From UBA11855 sp035297385 (GTDB lineage Archaea; Thermoproteota; Bathyarchaeia; Bathyarchaeales; Bathycorpusculaceae): 6,597 bases of DNA. The translations under genes and the position numbers were made by a program. Location: contig DATGZD010000130.1 in assembly GCA_035297385.1 (NCBI GenBank), forward strand, positions 1-6,597, written 5' to 3'. The number at the start of each line of letters is the position of its first letter. The stretch's first letter is position 1. Below the pieces are notes generated by a model. It worked only from the letters and a program-made list of their open reading frames with translations. It was not told where the DNA came from and ran no database searches. Of this stretch, positions 1-5,251 are shown in pieces.

Positions 1-1
1 A

Positions 2-82
2 TCTATTATCTACGAACAAGCTGAAAACAGACTATACTCCGCCAAAGCTATATTATTGAAACTGACAAAACAAAATTCATAG
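2..82 (+). CDS. C-terminal end of an unidentified protein (partial)
   Basis: The reading frame is open from the window edge to a TAG at 80-82 and gives 26 residues that begin SIIYEQAENRLYSAK and end LTKQNS. The stretch is rich in Glu, Ala, Leu and Lys, spaced as in an amphipathic helix, which is unlike the Phe/Ser/Tyr-rich translations of non-coding AT-rich DNA around it. I take it as the tail of a plus-strand gene starting outside the window. It is too short to name a family. It points rightward, toward the leftward-transcribed acidic-protein gene, so the two would be convergent. A chance open frame of this length at a window edge is possible. Confidence 0.4.
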   Translation, partial: SIIYEQAENRLYSAKAILLKLTKQNS

Positions 83-119
83 AAATTGATTCTTGGTTAT
101 AACATCTTTCATGTTGTAA

Positions 120-227
120 ATTCACAATTATTTAGAAGACATCATATTCATTATTCTTATACTTGCATTTCCAATTGCCAGTGTTATTTTGTATATTGCT
201 TATTTTATCAATGCAATCTCGCATTAA
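120..227 (+). other. Open stretch that would encode one membrane helix; otherwise no gene in 83-338
   Basis: Between a TAA at 117-119 and a TAA at 225-227 the frame reads as a short polar start (NYLED) followed by about 25 hydrophobic residues (IIFIILILAFPIASV, then ILYIAYF), as in a single transmembrane segment. There is no ATG, GTG or TTG after the upstream stop and no ribosome binding site, so expression would need an ATT start or the piece is a decayed gene end. Ile/Phe/Leu-rich translations also arise by chance in AT-rich DNA. The rest of 83-338 shows an AT-rich TATATA tract at 274-280 and a weak hairpin at 304-317, but no supported gene or RNA. Confidence 0.22.
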
Positions 228-303
228 CAGAGGACGCAAAACCCTCACGTCACCGAACACTCTTAACGAGCAAATATATAACATTAGCGAGCTAAGATAG
301 AAG

Positions 304-317
304 TGAGCCCCTGCTCA
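304..317 (-). terminator. Weak hairpin downstream of the acidic-protein gene
   Basis: A 5-bp inverted repeat (TGAGC and GCTCA, 4-base loop) lies 22 bases past the stop of the minus-strand gene at 339-608. The minus-strand sequence after it is only moderately T-rich and has no T run. It may help end transcription, but the evidence is thin. Confidence 0.2.
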
Positions 318-338
318 TACTCATATGTGAAAAGCTAT

Positions 339-608
339 CTAGTCTTCTTGAGCATCTTCCTCTGCAAGCCTACCAGAAACAGAATCATCGTGACTCTTCC
401 TGCGAGTCTCCCTCTTATTAGGTGGCTCCTGCTCATGGCCTATCATGAACCCTTCCTCAGCATCTGTTATTTCATCATTTTCCAACATTCTTTCTCTCTC
501 TTCAGTATTGTATATATCTTCAGTTTCTCCTTCGTGTTCTGCACGCTCTGCTTCATCAAAGTCTTCAGGCTTAGGTTTAACATAGATTTTTTTTCTTCGC
601 TCACTCAT
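339..608 (-). CDS. Small highly acidic protein of unknown function
   Basis: This gene encodes 89 residues beginning MSERRKKIYVKPKPEDF. A short basic start is followed by a long Glu/Asp-rich, charged and probably disordered or helical chain. The middle holds an ITDAEEGFMIGHE segment (about residues 46-58), the only part that looks like a conserved motif; I recall similar acidic "EEGF..G" segments in small archaeal proteins but cannot name a family. The frame is also open to a GTG at 615-617. I prefer the ATG at 606-608 because GTGAT (613-617), which matches the 3' part of the archaeal Shine-Dalgarno sequence, sits 4 bases before it. A TATA box at 643-650 predicts transcription starting near 620, so the leader would be about a dozen bases. 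The gene lies 67 bases after ftsY on the same strand and probably has its own promoter. There is no signal peptide or membrane helix. Function is unknown. Confidence 0.72.
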   Translation of the reverse strand: MSERRKKIYVKPKPEDFDEAERAEHEGETEDIYNTEERERMLENDEITDAEEGFMIGHEQEPPNKRETRRKSHDDSVSGRLAEEDAQED

Positions 609-642
609 TACAATCACGCAATAGAATTAGAAAGAATTGAAA

Positions 643-650
643 GATATAAA
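643..650 (-). promoter_or_regulatory. TATA box of the acidic-protein gene
   Basis: On the minus strand the sequence TTTATATC lies 26 bases past the ftsY stop. Its centre is about 38 bases before the ATG at 608, so a start point about 26 bases downstream falls near 620. This leaves room for the GTGAT ribosome binding site. The spacing supports both the promoter and the ATG choice. Confidence 0.55.
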
Positions 651-675
651 GAGAACTAAACGTTACTGTAGAAGC

Positions 676-1581
676 TTATCGCAGTATCATGTTAACGAAT
701 TTTTCTGGATTAAACAACTCTAAATCTTTGTAGGTTTGACCTACACCAATAAACAGAATTGGTTTCTGCGTTACATAGGTTACGCTTAATGAAGCCCCAC
801 CTTTAACGTCTGCATCAACCTTCGTTAAAATTGTTCCATCGATGCCAATGGACTTGTTAAACTCCTCTGCCTGCGTGACTGCATCATTTCCAATAAGCGA
901 ATCCACTGTAAAAATCGTTAAATCAGGACGTACAACACGTTTAATCTTCTGTAATTCGCTCATTAGGTTCTGATTTGTCTGCATTCTACCAGCGGTATCA
1001 ATGAGAACAACATTTAATCCATGTGCTTTCGCATGGTTGACTGCATCATAAGCTATAGACGCTGCGTCACCCCCATACACACCTTTGATAACTCGTAGAC
1101 CTAACCGTTTTGCATGCTCCTCTAATTGTTCAATTGAGCCAGCACGGTATGTATCACTTGCTGCAAGCACGACACTAAACTTCTTATCCTTGAAGAATTG
1201 GGCAACTTTTGCAATCGTTGTTGTCTTCCCCGTGCCATTGATTCCAACGAAGAGCAGAATAAATGATTCTTTTTTTGTCCGCTTTGCATCAGCAAGACTC
1301 AACAAATCAATGCTCTTGTCGGTAAGCATAACCTCTAAGAGCACTTTTCGCAAGTTTTCTTCGACAATTCTTTTTCTATCTTCTAATCGTTTAACTTGAA
1401 CTCCAGTCAAACGTTCTTCAAGTTCATCACAAACATGGTCTGCAACTGGGAATGCTACATCATTCTCGATTAAGCTCATCTTAAAATCCGAAAGTATAGG
1501 GCGTAGATTTTCTGGCTTGAGCTCAGCCATAGTTACTTTAGAAACAACGTCCTTAAACCCTTTTTTGAGACGTTCAAACAT
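676..1581 (-). CDS. ftsY: Signal recognition particle receptor FtsY
   Basis: FtsY is the SRP receptor GTPase. It pairs with SRP54 (Ffh) at the membrane and hands ribosomes making membrane or exported proteins to the Sec channel. The protein has 301 residues. An N-domain four-helix bundle covers about 1-95, and the G domain follows with all its elements: G1 GINGTGKTTT (113-122), the G2 region DTYRAGS (143-149), G3 DTAGR (195-199), SRP-GTPase element GNDAV (231-235), G4 TKVD (253-256), KGGAS (260-264) and G5 GVGQ (279-282). DTYRAGS replaces the common DTFRAAA form. There is no acidic A domain ahead of the N domain, so the basic amphipathic start (MFERLKKGFKDVV) probably provides membrane contact. 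The ATG overlaps the prefoldin stop by one base (TAATG). The nearest Shine-Dalgarno-like AGGGAG (1595-1600) is 13 bases away, so translational coupling to pfdA is likely. Confidence 0.97.
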   Translation of the reverse strand: MFERLKKGFKDVVSKVTMAELKPENLRPILSDFKMSLIENDVAFPVADHVCDELEERLTGVQVKRLEDRKRIVEENLRKVLLEVMLTDKSIDLLSLADAKRTKKESFILLFVGINGTGKTTTIAKVAQFFKDKKFSVVLAASDTYRAGSIEQLEEHAKRLGLRVIKGVYGGDAASIAYDAVNHAKAHGLNVVLIDTAGRMQTNQNLMSELQKIKRVVRPDLTIFTVDSLIGNDAVTQAEEFNKSIGIDGTILTKVDADVKGGASLSVTYVTQKPILFIGVGQTYKDLELFNPEKFVNMILR

Positions 1582-2027
1582 TACTTTGTGGTTTCTCCCT
1601 CACGAACCGATGATAGCAAAGATTCAAGCCTGCTTCTACCCGTATTTATACGTTCAGCTATCTGAGTGAACTGTTGTTGTGCTGCTTGCGCTGATTTCTC
1701 CAACTCTCCTAAACGTTCTTTTAACATCTCTTTCGCTTCAGGCACAGATTTTTCAACTGAAACACCTGCACCAAGCCCAACAATAACTCTGTCGGAGCTA
1801 GCGAGACGCATCTTAACATATGAACTGCCACCAATCGGAACTAATAACTCAGAGTTTTCTTTCTCTTTTTCTACGCCATCCAACGTCATGTTAGCATAGC
1901 TTAAATCTGTAATCGCTGCATTTAACATCGATAAGCGTTGTTGTAGAGTCTCAGCTGTCTGCTCAAGATACCGCATTTCAACAGAAAGCCTTCTAAGTTC
2001 CTCTTCGTCTTTGCTCTTAGCAGCCAA
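1581..2027 (-). CDS. pfdA: Prefoldin alpha subunit
   Basis: Prefoldin is a jellyfish-shaped hexamer (two alpha, four beta subunits) that holds unfolded new proteins and passes them to the thermosome chaperonin. The 148 residues are the normal length for an archaeal alpha subunit. They show the expected plan: an N-terminal coiled-coil helix (about 5-45), two beta hairpins (LLVPIGGSSYVKMRL, about 61-75, and RVIVGLGAGVSVE, about 80-92) and a C-terminal coiled-coil helix (about 95-140). The start is TTG at 2025-2027. A GGTGA (2034-2038) six bases upstream supports it, and the next in-frame Met (residue 17) would remove much of the first helix. The gene begins 2 bases after the eL20 stop and shares one base with ftsY. 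The beta subunit is not in this window. Confidence 0.93.
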   Translation of the reverse strand: MAAKSKDEEELRRLSVEMRYLEQTAETLQQRLSMLNAAITDLSYANMTLDGVEKEKENSELLVPIGGSSYVKMRLASSDRVIVGLGAGVSVEKSVPEAKEMLKERLGELEKSAQAAQQQFTQIAERINTGRSRLESLLSSVREGETTK

Positions 2028-2029
2028 GC

Positions 2030-2257
2030 TTACTCACCGGCAACCATTTTCTTGAGAACTGGGTTCTCAATTTCGTCAGATGCAACTTCTTCTACTTTCA
2101 GAATCTTCATGTAAAATCGCTTAACACGGTGTTTACTGCCTACTTCGGAGTAAACTTTCTCAACTGCATGATCTGCCTTATCAGCTAAAATCTCTTTTAC
2201 AAAGGGAGTTCTCAAGTTAGGCTTTCGAATCTCACCTGTAACTCTGAAAACTTTCAT
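2030..2257 (-). CDS. rpl18a: Large-subunit ribosomal protein eL20 (LX, L18Ae)
   Basis: This is the archaeal form of ribosomal protein L18Ae (LX, new name eL20), a small beta-rich protein on the large ribosomal subunit. At 75 residues it is typical of the single-domain archaeal LX protein. The family pattern is visible in order: an opening strand VFRVTGEI (3-10), the FVKEILADKADHAVEKVYSEVGSKHRVKR stretch (about 19-47, key residues F19, K21-E22, A25, A31, the S-x-x-G-S-K-H turn at 37-43 and R44/K46-R47), then ILKVEEV and ENPVLKK. The ATG follows the aIF6 TAG with no base between them, so translation is probably coupled to aIF6; only a weak GGATGAT lies just upstream. Confidence 0.9.
   Translation of the reverse strand: MKVFRVTGEIRKPNLRTPFVKEILADKADHAVEKVYSEVGSKHRVKRFYMKILKVEEVASDEIENPVLKKMVAGE
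2034..2038 (-). promoter_or_regulatory. Ribosome binding site that fixes the TTG start of pfdA
   Basis: GGTGA on the minus strand is formed by the last two codons of the eL20 gene, just before its TAA, and stands six bases before the TTG at 2027. It matches the 3' half of the archaeal Shine-Dalgarno sequence GGAGGTGA. This supports a TTG start and ties pfdA translation to the end of eL20. Confidence 0.6.
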
Positions 2258-2938
2258 CTAAACATCATCCTGCACAACATCCAATGCGTTCCCAATTATA
2301 AACATCTCGGGTCCAGTCGTTAAAGACCCAGCAACTGCAGCATGAGAATTTGCTATTAACCCAGTGCCGACATATGGAATTCCACAGTTGACTGTACCAA
2401 CATCAACTGGAACTTTGAAAATATCTTCCAAAATTTTTCTCTCAGAATCCTTCAATAAGGGATGAGCTAAAACACCTTGATTAGTTGCAACAGCCAGAGA
2501 ACCAACATATGGTAGTCCTGCAATTTCCGTTTTAACGGTTTCAACACCTAATGTATCACTAATTTGTTTAACCGTTGGTTCTTTTAAGCGTGGGTCAACA
2601 ATTGCACCAAAATCGTTCGATAGTACCAAATTACCATAAGCTGTCTTCTTGGTTTCCATAACCGTTACATTTCCATCAAAACATGATTTGATTGCACTTA
2701 GCTCTTCATCACAGATTGAAAGAGGAAGTAAAATCCCGTTAGAATTGGCACATACGAATGCACCTGCAAGCATGGAACCTGCAATGGATGTATGAATGAG
2801 TTTTACTTTAAGCCATTCAGCAAGCTGTTTAGCTTTTTCTTGTGGAACTGCATTTGGAATAATAACAATTCTTTCGGTCGCTAAAGAGTATACGCCTATA
2901 CTTGCGCTTCCAACGATACTGGACAAGAAAACTGCCAA
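2258..2938 (-). CDS. eif6: Translation initiation factor aIF6
   Basis: aIF6 binds the large ribosomal subunit near uL14 and prevents it from joining the small subunit. In eukaryotes the homologue eIF6 is also needed for late 60S maturation. The 226 residues fit the archaeal length. The five-fold pentein repeat shows as recurring segments, including FVCANSNGILLP (61-72), YGNLVLSNDFGAIVDP (101-116), VGSLAVATNQGVLAHP (145-160) and VGTGLIANSHAAVAG (190-204), followed by LTTGPE (206-211). The start is TTG at 2936-2938, placed seven bases after AGGAG (2946-2950). MAVFLSSIVGSASIGV aligns with the usual start of the family, where a short strand is followed by G-x-x-x-I-G-V, so no later start is needed. 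The gene begins 2 bases after the eL31 stop and abuts eL20. Confidence 0.95.
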   Translation of the reverse strand: MAVFLSSIVGSASIGVYSLATERIVIIPNAVPQEKAKQLAEWLKVKLIHTSIAGSMLAGAFVCANSNGILLPLSICDEELSAIKSCFDGNVTVMETKKTAYGNLVLSNDFGAIVDPRLKEPTVKQISDTLGVETVKTEIAGLPYVGSLAVATNQGVLAHPLLKDSERKILEDIFKVPVDVGTVNCGIPYVGTGLIANSHAAVAGSLTTGPEMFIIGNALDVVQDDV

Positions 2939-2940
2939 AT

Positions 2941-3438
2941 CTATTCTCCTGCAGCCAAGTAGACTGTGACGTTGCCGTCTGAATCTTTGGCTGCACGGAC
3001 ACGAATTCTTCTGGGCGGTTTTTCGATACCTTTATCCCAGATTTTTTCATTAACTTCTCTGCTAATTATAAGCCGTGGAAATTCACCCTCTTCCTCTTCT
3101 TCCTCGACTTTCATCTCAATCTTCATATGTTTAGTTATGAATTCTCGGATAAGTTGGATAGCTCGCGGGGCACGCTTTTTAGGTGGTCTGATGGTTGCTT
3201 TGGCGAGTGGAATTGTGTAAATTTTTTCTTCAACAATCTCTTCTTCAGGTTTTCCTTTTCTCTTTCTTTTTGGTTTTTCTTCCTCTTCTTTTTTCTCTTC
3301 TGCTGGCATCTCTTTTGTCTCTTCAGTTGCTTCCGTCTCCGTTGCTTCAATGGGAGCTTCTTCGTTTAGTTCTGTTTCAAGCTCTTCATCTAAGATTGGT
3401 TCTTCATCGGGTACATTGGATGTTTCTTCATTGTTCAT
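2941..3438 (-). CDS. rpl31e: Large-subunit ribosomal protein eL31 with long acidic extension
   Basis: eL31 sits on the large subunit near the mouth of the protein exit tunnel. The family core starts at about residue 68: EEKIYTIPLAKA (70-81), KKRAPRAIQLIREFITKHMK (87-106), then EVNEKIW (128-134), GIEKPPRRIRVRAAKD (137-152) and a final strand VTVYLAAGE. The core alone is about the usual family length of 85-90, but the protein has 165 residues. Residues 1-54 contain 24 Glu/Asp, followed by a basic stretch KPKRKRKGK (55-63). A second unusual part is VEEEEEEGEFPRLI (111-124), an acidic insert of roughly ten residues between the long helix and the EVNEKIW element. The start ATG at 3438 has AGGAG, formed with the eL39 stop, nine bases upstream. 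The whole extension is in one uninterrupted frame with no stop, so it is probably real. No internal start with a good ribosome binding site was noticed. Confidence 0.93.
   Translation of the reverse strand: MNNEETSNVPDEEPILDEELETELNEEAPIEATETEATEETKEMPAEEKKEEEEKPKRKRKGKPEEEIVEEKIYTIPLAKATIRPPKKRAPRAIQLIREFITKHMKIEMKVEEEEEEGEFPRLIISREVNEKIWDKGIEKPPRRIRVRAAKDSDGNVTVYLAAGE
2946..2950 (-). promoter_or_regulatory. Ribosome binding site that fixes the TTG start of aIF6
   Basis: AGGAG on the minus strand lies in the last codons of eL31 and is seven bases from the TTG at 2938. It supports a TTG start for aIF6, since no ATG or GTG lies close by in frame. Confidence 0.6.
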
Positions 3439-3451
3439 ACAGCGTTTCTCC

Positions 3452-3610
3452 TTAAGCCTTTATTTTTCTTCTTCTCCAATTTCGTTGACGTTTAGGAGTA
3501 GTTCTAACTTTCCCGTCTGTCCGTACGATTACCCATGTTGGAACAGGGTTCTTTTGGCTGCCAGCTTTGGCAAGTCTGAGTTTTTTTGCTGCAGGTTTAA
3601 CTCGTGCCAT
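3452..3610 (-). CDS. rpl39e: Large-subunit ribosomal protein eL39
   Basis: eL39 is a tiny protein that lines the lower part of the ribosomal exit tunnel. Reading the minus strand from the ATG at 3608-3610 to the TAA at 3452-3454 gives 52 residues, close to the family's 50-51. The sequence starts MARVKPAAKKLRLAKA, continues PVPTWVIVRTDGKVRTTPK and ends with RNWRRRKIKA. These match the family's KK-LRLAKA, VP-WV-I/V, T-x-x-KVR-x-x-PK and WRRxK elements. It is strongly basic, as expected for a protein buried in rRNA. It starts 2 bases after the PDCD5-family gene (TAACTATG), with only a weak ribosome binding site, and is followed 13 bases later by eL31. It encodes the shortest protein in the main cluster. 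Confidence 0.95.
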   Translation of the reverse strand: MARVKPAAKKLRLAKAGSQKNPVPTWVIVRTDGKVRTTPKRQRNWRRRKIKA

Positions 3611-3612
3611 AG

Positions 3613-3939
3613 TTATACTCTTCTTATTGTTATTTCTCGTTTTCTTCCTTGAAGTTGAATTAAGATTTGCTTTAATTGAGCATCCGAAAGAGGAATCGGA
3701 AGTTTACCAGTTTGTGCAAGTTGAATGATTTGGAGCTCAATTTGATCTGTAAATTCTGGCTTAATCATCTTTAAGTTTGTGAGTCTTTGTCGCGCCTCAG
3801 GCGTTAGCAGCTGTCTCAGTAAGGCTTGTTTTTGGGCTTCAATTTGATCTTCTTGAGCTTGTTTCTGCTCGTCAACATTTCTTTGTTGCATCGCTCGAAG
3901 TTTTTTTCGGCGAATTGCATCTAATTCTTCGTCTGCCAT
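3613..3939 (-). CDS. PDCD5/TFAR19-family DNA-binding protein
   Basis: This is an archaeal homologue of human PDCD5 (TFAR19), a small three-helix-bundle protein. Archaeal members are described as double-stranded DNA-binding proteins; their exact cellular role is not settled, and the constant pairing with ribosomal genes suggests a link to translation. The 108 residues fit the family. A charged, Gln-rich N-terminal helix (about 1-40, with repeated QQR, EQKQ and EAQKQ) leads to the signature LLTPEARQRLTNLKMIKPE (44-62), then QIELQIIQLAQTGKL (66-80), SDAQLKQILIQL (85-96) and a basic tail GRKREITIRRV. The ATG at 3939 follows the eS19 stop after 3 bases (TAGAAGATG) with no clear Shine-Dalgarno sequence, so it is probably translated by coupling. 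Confidence 0.92.
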   Translation of the reverse strand: MADEELDAIRRKKLRAMQQRNVDEQKQAQEDQIEAQKQALLRQLLTPEARQRLTNLKMIKPEFTDQIELQIIQLAQTGKLPIPLSDAQLKQILIQLQGRKREITIRRV

Positions 3940-3942
3940 CTT

Positions 3943-4407
3943 CTATTCAGCCCGATACTTGCTTAATTCAGGGGCTGTTTTGACTAAGTCTTTGTGTAGA
4001 TCATCTGCGATTTCTTGGAGAAGTTTCCTACCTTTCGGTGTCATCCGTCTTCCTTGAGAAGCGGCGATTTGAAGTAATCCTGAGGCTTCGAGTTGCTGAA
4101 GGATTTTTCGGATATTACCTCCACCCGCTTTTGAAGCGTGATTGGGTGTAACGCTGAAACCTTTTCTTCCACCATAGTCTGAACGTAATTTCTCTAAGCC
4201 TATAGGCTCATGGGTATAGACTTTGCGGAGAATACTCGCTGCACGTATGTACCACCAATCTGGATTTTGAGGCTGCTTCTCAACATGGCTTCCTGTTTTA
4301 GCCACCTGTGCCCATGCGGGTGGTTGCACTTGGTCAACGTTCTCTTTTAGGTATTTGGCTAATTTATCTATGAATTGTTGAGCCGGAACATCATGGGGAG
4401 TCGTCAA
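3943..4407 (-). CDS. rps19e: Small-subunit ribosomal protein eS19
   Basis: eS19 is a helical protein of the small-subunit head, needed for small-subunit maturation in eukaryotes. The 154 residues match the archaeal length. Family landmarks are DVPAQQFI (6-13), the PPAWAQVAKTG segment (29-39), the signature PDWWYIRAASILRKVY (49-64), PIGLEKLRSDYGGRK (68-82), NIRKILQQLEASGL (98-111) and RRMTPKGRKLL (120-130). The start is a TTG at 4405-4407. No other in-frame Met occurs before residue 122, and MTTPHDVPA aligns with the usual M-T-x-x-D-V-P start of archaeal homologues. There is no Shine-Dalgarno sequence in the A-rich leader. It is the first gene of the operon, with a TATA box at 4459-4466 upstream. 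Confidence 0.95.
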   Translation of the reverse strand: MTTPHDVPAQQFIDKLAKYLKENVDQVQPPAWAQVAKTGSHVEKQPQNPDWWYIRAASILRKVYTHEPIGLEKLRSDYGGRKGFSVTPNHASKAGGGNIRKILQQLEASGLLQIAASQGRRMTPKGRKLLQEIADDLHKDLVKTAPELSKYRAE

Positions 4408-4458
4408 GTTTTCTTTTTCCCTTTTTATAGATTTCCTTGCAGTAAAACAGGGAAGCCA

Positions 4459-4466
4459 AATATAAA
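4459..4466 (-). promoter_or_regulatory. TATA box of the ribosomal protein operon
   Basis: On the minus strand TTTATATT is preceded by purine-rich AAGAAGC, which resembles a BRE/TATA pair. A start point about 26 bases downstream would be near 4436 and leave an A-rich leader of about 29 bases before the eS19 TTG. The TATAAAAA at 4422-4429 is a worse choice, because it would start transcription inside the gene. This is likely the main promoter for the eight genes down to ftsY, since no other gaps in the cluster are large enough for one. Confidence 0.55.
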
Positions 4467-4697
4467 GCTTCTTTGAAGCGAAATTTATCTTTCCTTTATA
4501 AAATCTCTTTTTTCTTGTGAATTTCCTACTGATAGTGAAAATAACTAAAGCTTGAATTGTCTAATTTATTGCATAAGTAAGAAACGGAATTAACAACAGA
4601 AAAACCCAGTAGAAAATGAAGTTGGTAGTAGAATTAACAAGGTGCGAGTCTATAGCATCAGCTTACAAAGAGTTAACCAGTCTTCTTGATAATTGCC

Positions 4698-4726
4698 AAA
4701 AAAAATCGAAGGATAGAATCTTCGAT
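4698..4726 (-). terminator. Intrinsic-type terminator of the 76-residue protein gene
   Basis: On the minus strand a perfect 7-bp stem (ATCGAAG and CTTCGAT, 8-base loop) is followed directly by a run of eight T, the first of which overlaps the stem. It lies 47 bases after the TAA at 4773. Archaeal RNA polymerase stops mainly at T runs, and a hairpin is an added feature. It insulates the ribosomal operon promoter, which lies downstream on the same strand. Confidence 0.6.
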
Positions 4727-4772
4727 AATAGCATCTTTTAGACAAAACCGTAAGTTGGTTACTTAACTAAAA

Positions 4773-5003
4773 TTAACATGTTTGGACATGTTTGGCTACT
4801 AATTCCGTTAATCGTTTAATATGGTCTTGTTTGTCTTTTTCTAAGTATTCCCAGAATTGTTTTGCTTCCTCATCTCCTGCTGAGTCTTTCTTATAATTGT
4901 TTTTTATTCTCCAAAGACTCTTGTTTTCTTCAGTTAATTGCTCCATTAAATTATATGTATTATTGCTCAAAGTGCCTTCTTTTTTGGGTTCTTTTAATCC
5001 CAC
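4773..5003 (-). CDS. Small helical protein of unknown function (76 residues)
   Basis: The protein starts MGLKEPKKEGTLSNNTYN and then shows two likely helices: LMEQLTEENKSLWRIKNNYK (19-38) and EEAKQFWEYLEKDKQDHIK (45-63), ending LTELVAKHVQTC. Trp/Phe/Tyr/Leu recur at helix spacing, so a helical hairpin is likely. The Glu and His residues (E21, E25-E26, E45-E46, E52, E55, H61) recall ferritin-like bundles, but no metal site can be assigned and the chain is too short for a full one. The GTG start at 5001-5003 has a perfect GGAGGTGA (5010-5017) six bases upstream, the strongest ribosome binding site in the window. A terminator follows at 4698-4726, so this is a single-gene unit. I recall similar small proteins as uncharacterised archaeal families but cannot name one. 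It has no signal peptide. Confidence 0.8.
   Translation of the reverse strand: MGLKEPKKEGTLSNNTYNLMEQLTEENKSLWRIKNNYKKDSAGDEEAKQFWEYLEKDKQDHIKRLTELVAKHVQTC
4776..4795. repeat. Tandem 10-base duplication at the end of the 76-residue protein gene
   Basis: ACATGTTTGG occurs twice in immediate succession. On the coding strand it covers the last codons (AKHVQTC) up to the stop. Ten is not a multiple of three, so a duplication here would shift the frame and may have created the final QTC residues, including the terminal Cys. Confidence 0.7.
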
Positions 5004-5009
5004 AAAAAT

Positions 5010-5017
5010 TCACCTCC
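5010..5017 (-). promoter_or_regulatory. Perfect Shine-Dalgarno sequence fixing a GTG start
   Basis: GGAGGTGA on the minus strand is complementary to the 3' end of archaeal 16S rRNA over eight bases and lies six bases before the GTG at 5003. It predicts strong translation of the 76-residue protein and rules out a later start. Confidence 0.8.
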
Positions 5018-5051
5018 GTTAAGATAAGTTAAGTCTCTTAGGAGAAAAGGT

Positions 5052-5061
5052 GATTTTTTAA
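5052..5061 (-). promoter_or_regulatory. Likely TATA box of the 76-residue protein gene
   Basis: TTAAAAAATC on the minus strand would start transcription near 5030, giving a leader of about 27 bases that contains the whole GGAGGTGA. The box is A-rich rather than a strict TATA, so the call rests on position. Confidence 0.4.
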
Positions 5062-5203
5062 TGTTTGTTATTACAAAAAGTTACAACATTTAGTTTAGCA
5101 TACTTTATTCCAATCTAGAGGAAGAAATCGACTATGTACAGTGGTACCAAGATTATGTTTTCATTTTTCGATATATTTGTCTTTTCAAAATCTCGTTTTT
5201 ATC

Positions 5204-5211
5204 TTTATGAT
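5204..5211 (+). promoter_or_regulatory. Possible TATA box of the zinc-finger gene
   Basis: TTTATGAT on the plus strand lies about 45 bases before the ATG at 5252. Transcription would start near 5234, a few bases before the GGGGAG ribosome binding site. Other AT-rich boxes nearby (TTTTTATC at 5196-5203, ATATAT at 5171-5176) could serve instead. Confidence 0.35.
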
Positions 5212-5251
5212 ACTTTCTACCAAGTGATAATTGACAAGTGGGGAGAAAACT

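Larger units (their letters stand above)
4408..4772. other. Gene-free region: operon promoter and upstream terminator
   Basis: No supported gene lies in these 365 bases. The left part is the eS19 leader and promoter. A second TATA-like palindromic box (TTTTATAAAG, 4494-4503) could work in either direction. The middle is AT-rich with the ten-base direct repeat GAATTAACAA at 4587-4596 and 4631-4640. The right part carries the hairpin and T run at 4698-4726 that ends the next gene upstream on the minus strand. A 41-codon open frame on the plus strand (4616-4741) has no ribosome binding site and runs through the hairpin, so I do not call it. Confidence 0.6.

Noticed and set aside
86..295. 69-codon open frame on the plus strand
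   Set aside because: TTG start without a ribosome binding site, and a Tyr/His/Cys/Ser-rich translation without pattern, typical of AT-rich non-coding DNA.
615..617. GTG as start of the acidic protein
   Set aside because: These bases are part of the GTGAT ribosome binding site for the ATG at 608, and would leave almost no leader after the predicted transcription start.
303..659. 118-codon open frame on the plus strand
   Set aside because: It is the complement of the acidic-protein gene; its Phe/Ser/Leu-rich product mirrors the Glu/Lys-rich real product.
2966..3455. Several overlapping plus-strand open frames opposite eL31
   Set aside because: They are mirror images of the Glu/Lys-rich eL31 tail; a certain ribosomal protein lies on the other strand.
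4422..4429. TATAAAAA as the operon TATA box
   Set aside because: Only 14 bases separate it from the eS19 start codon; transcription would begin inside the gene and no later in-frame start exists.
4616..4741. 41-codon plus-strand frame starting MKLVVELTRCESIASAY
   Set aside because: No ribosome binding site, and its 3' part is the hairpin and A run that serve as terminator for the opposite strand.
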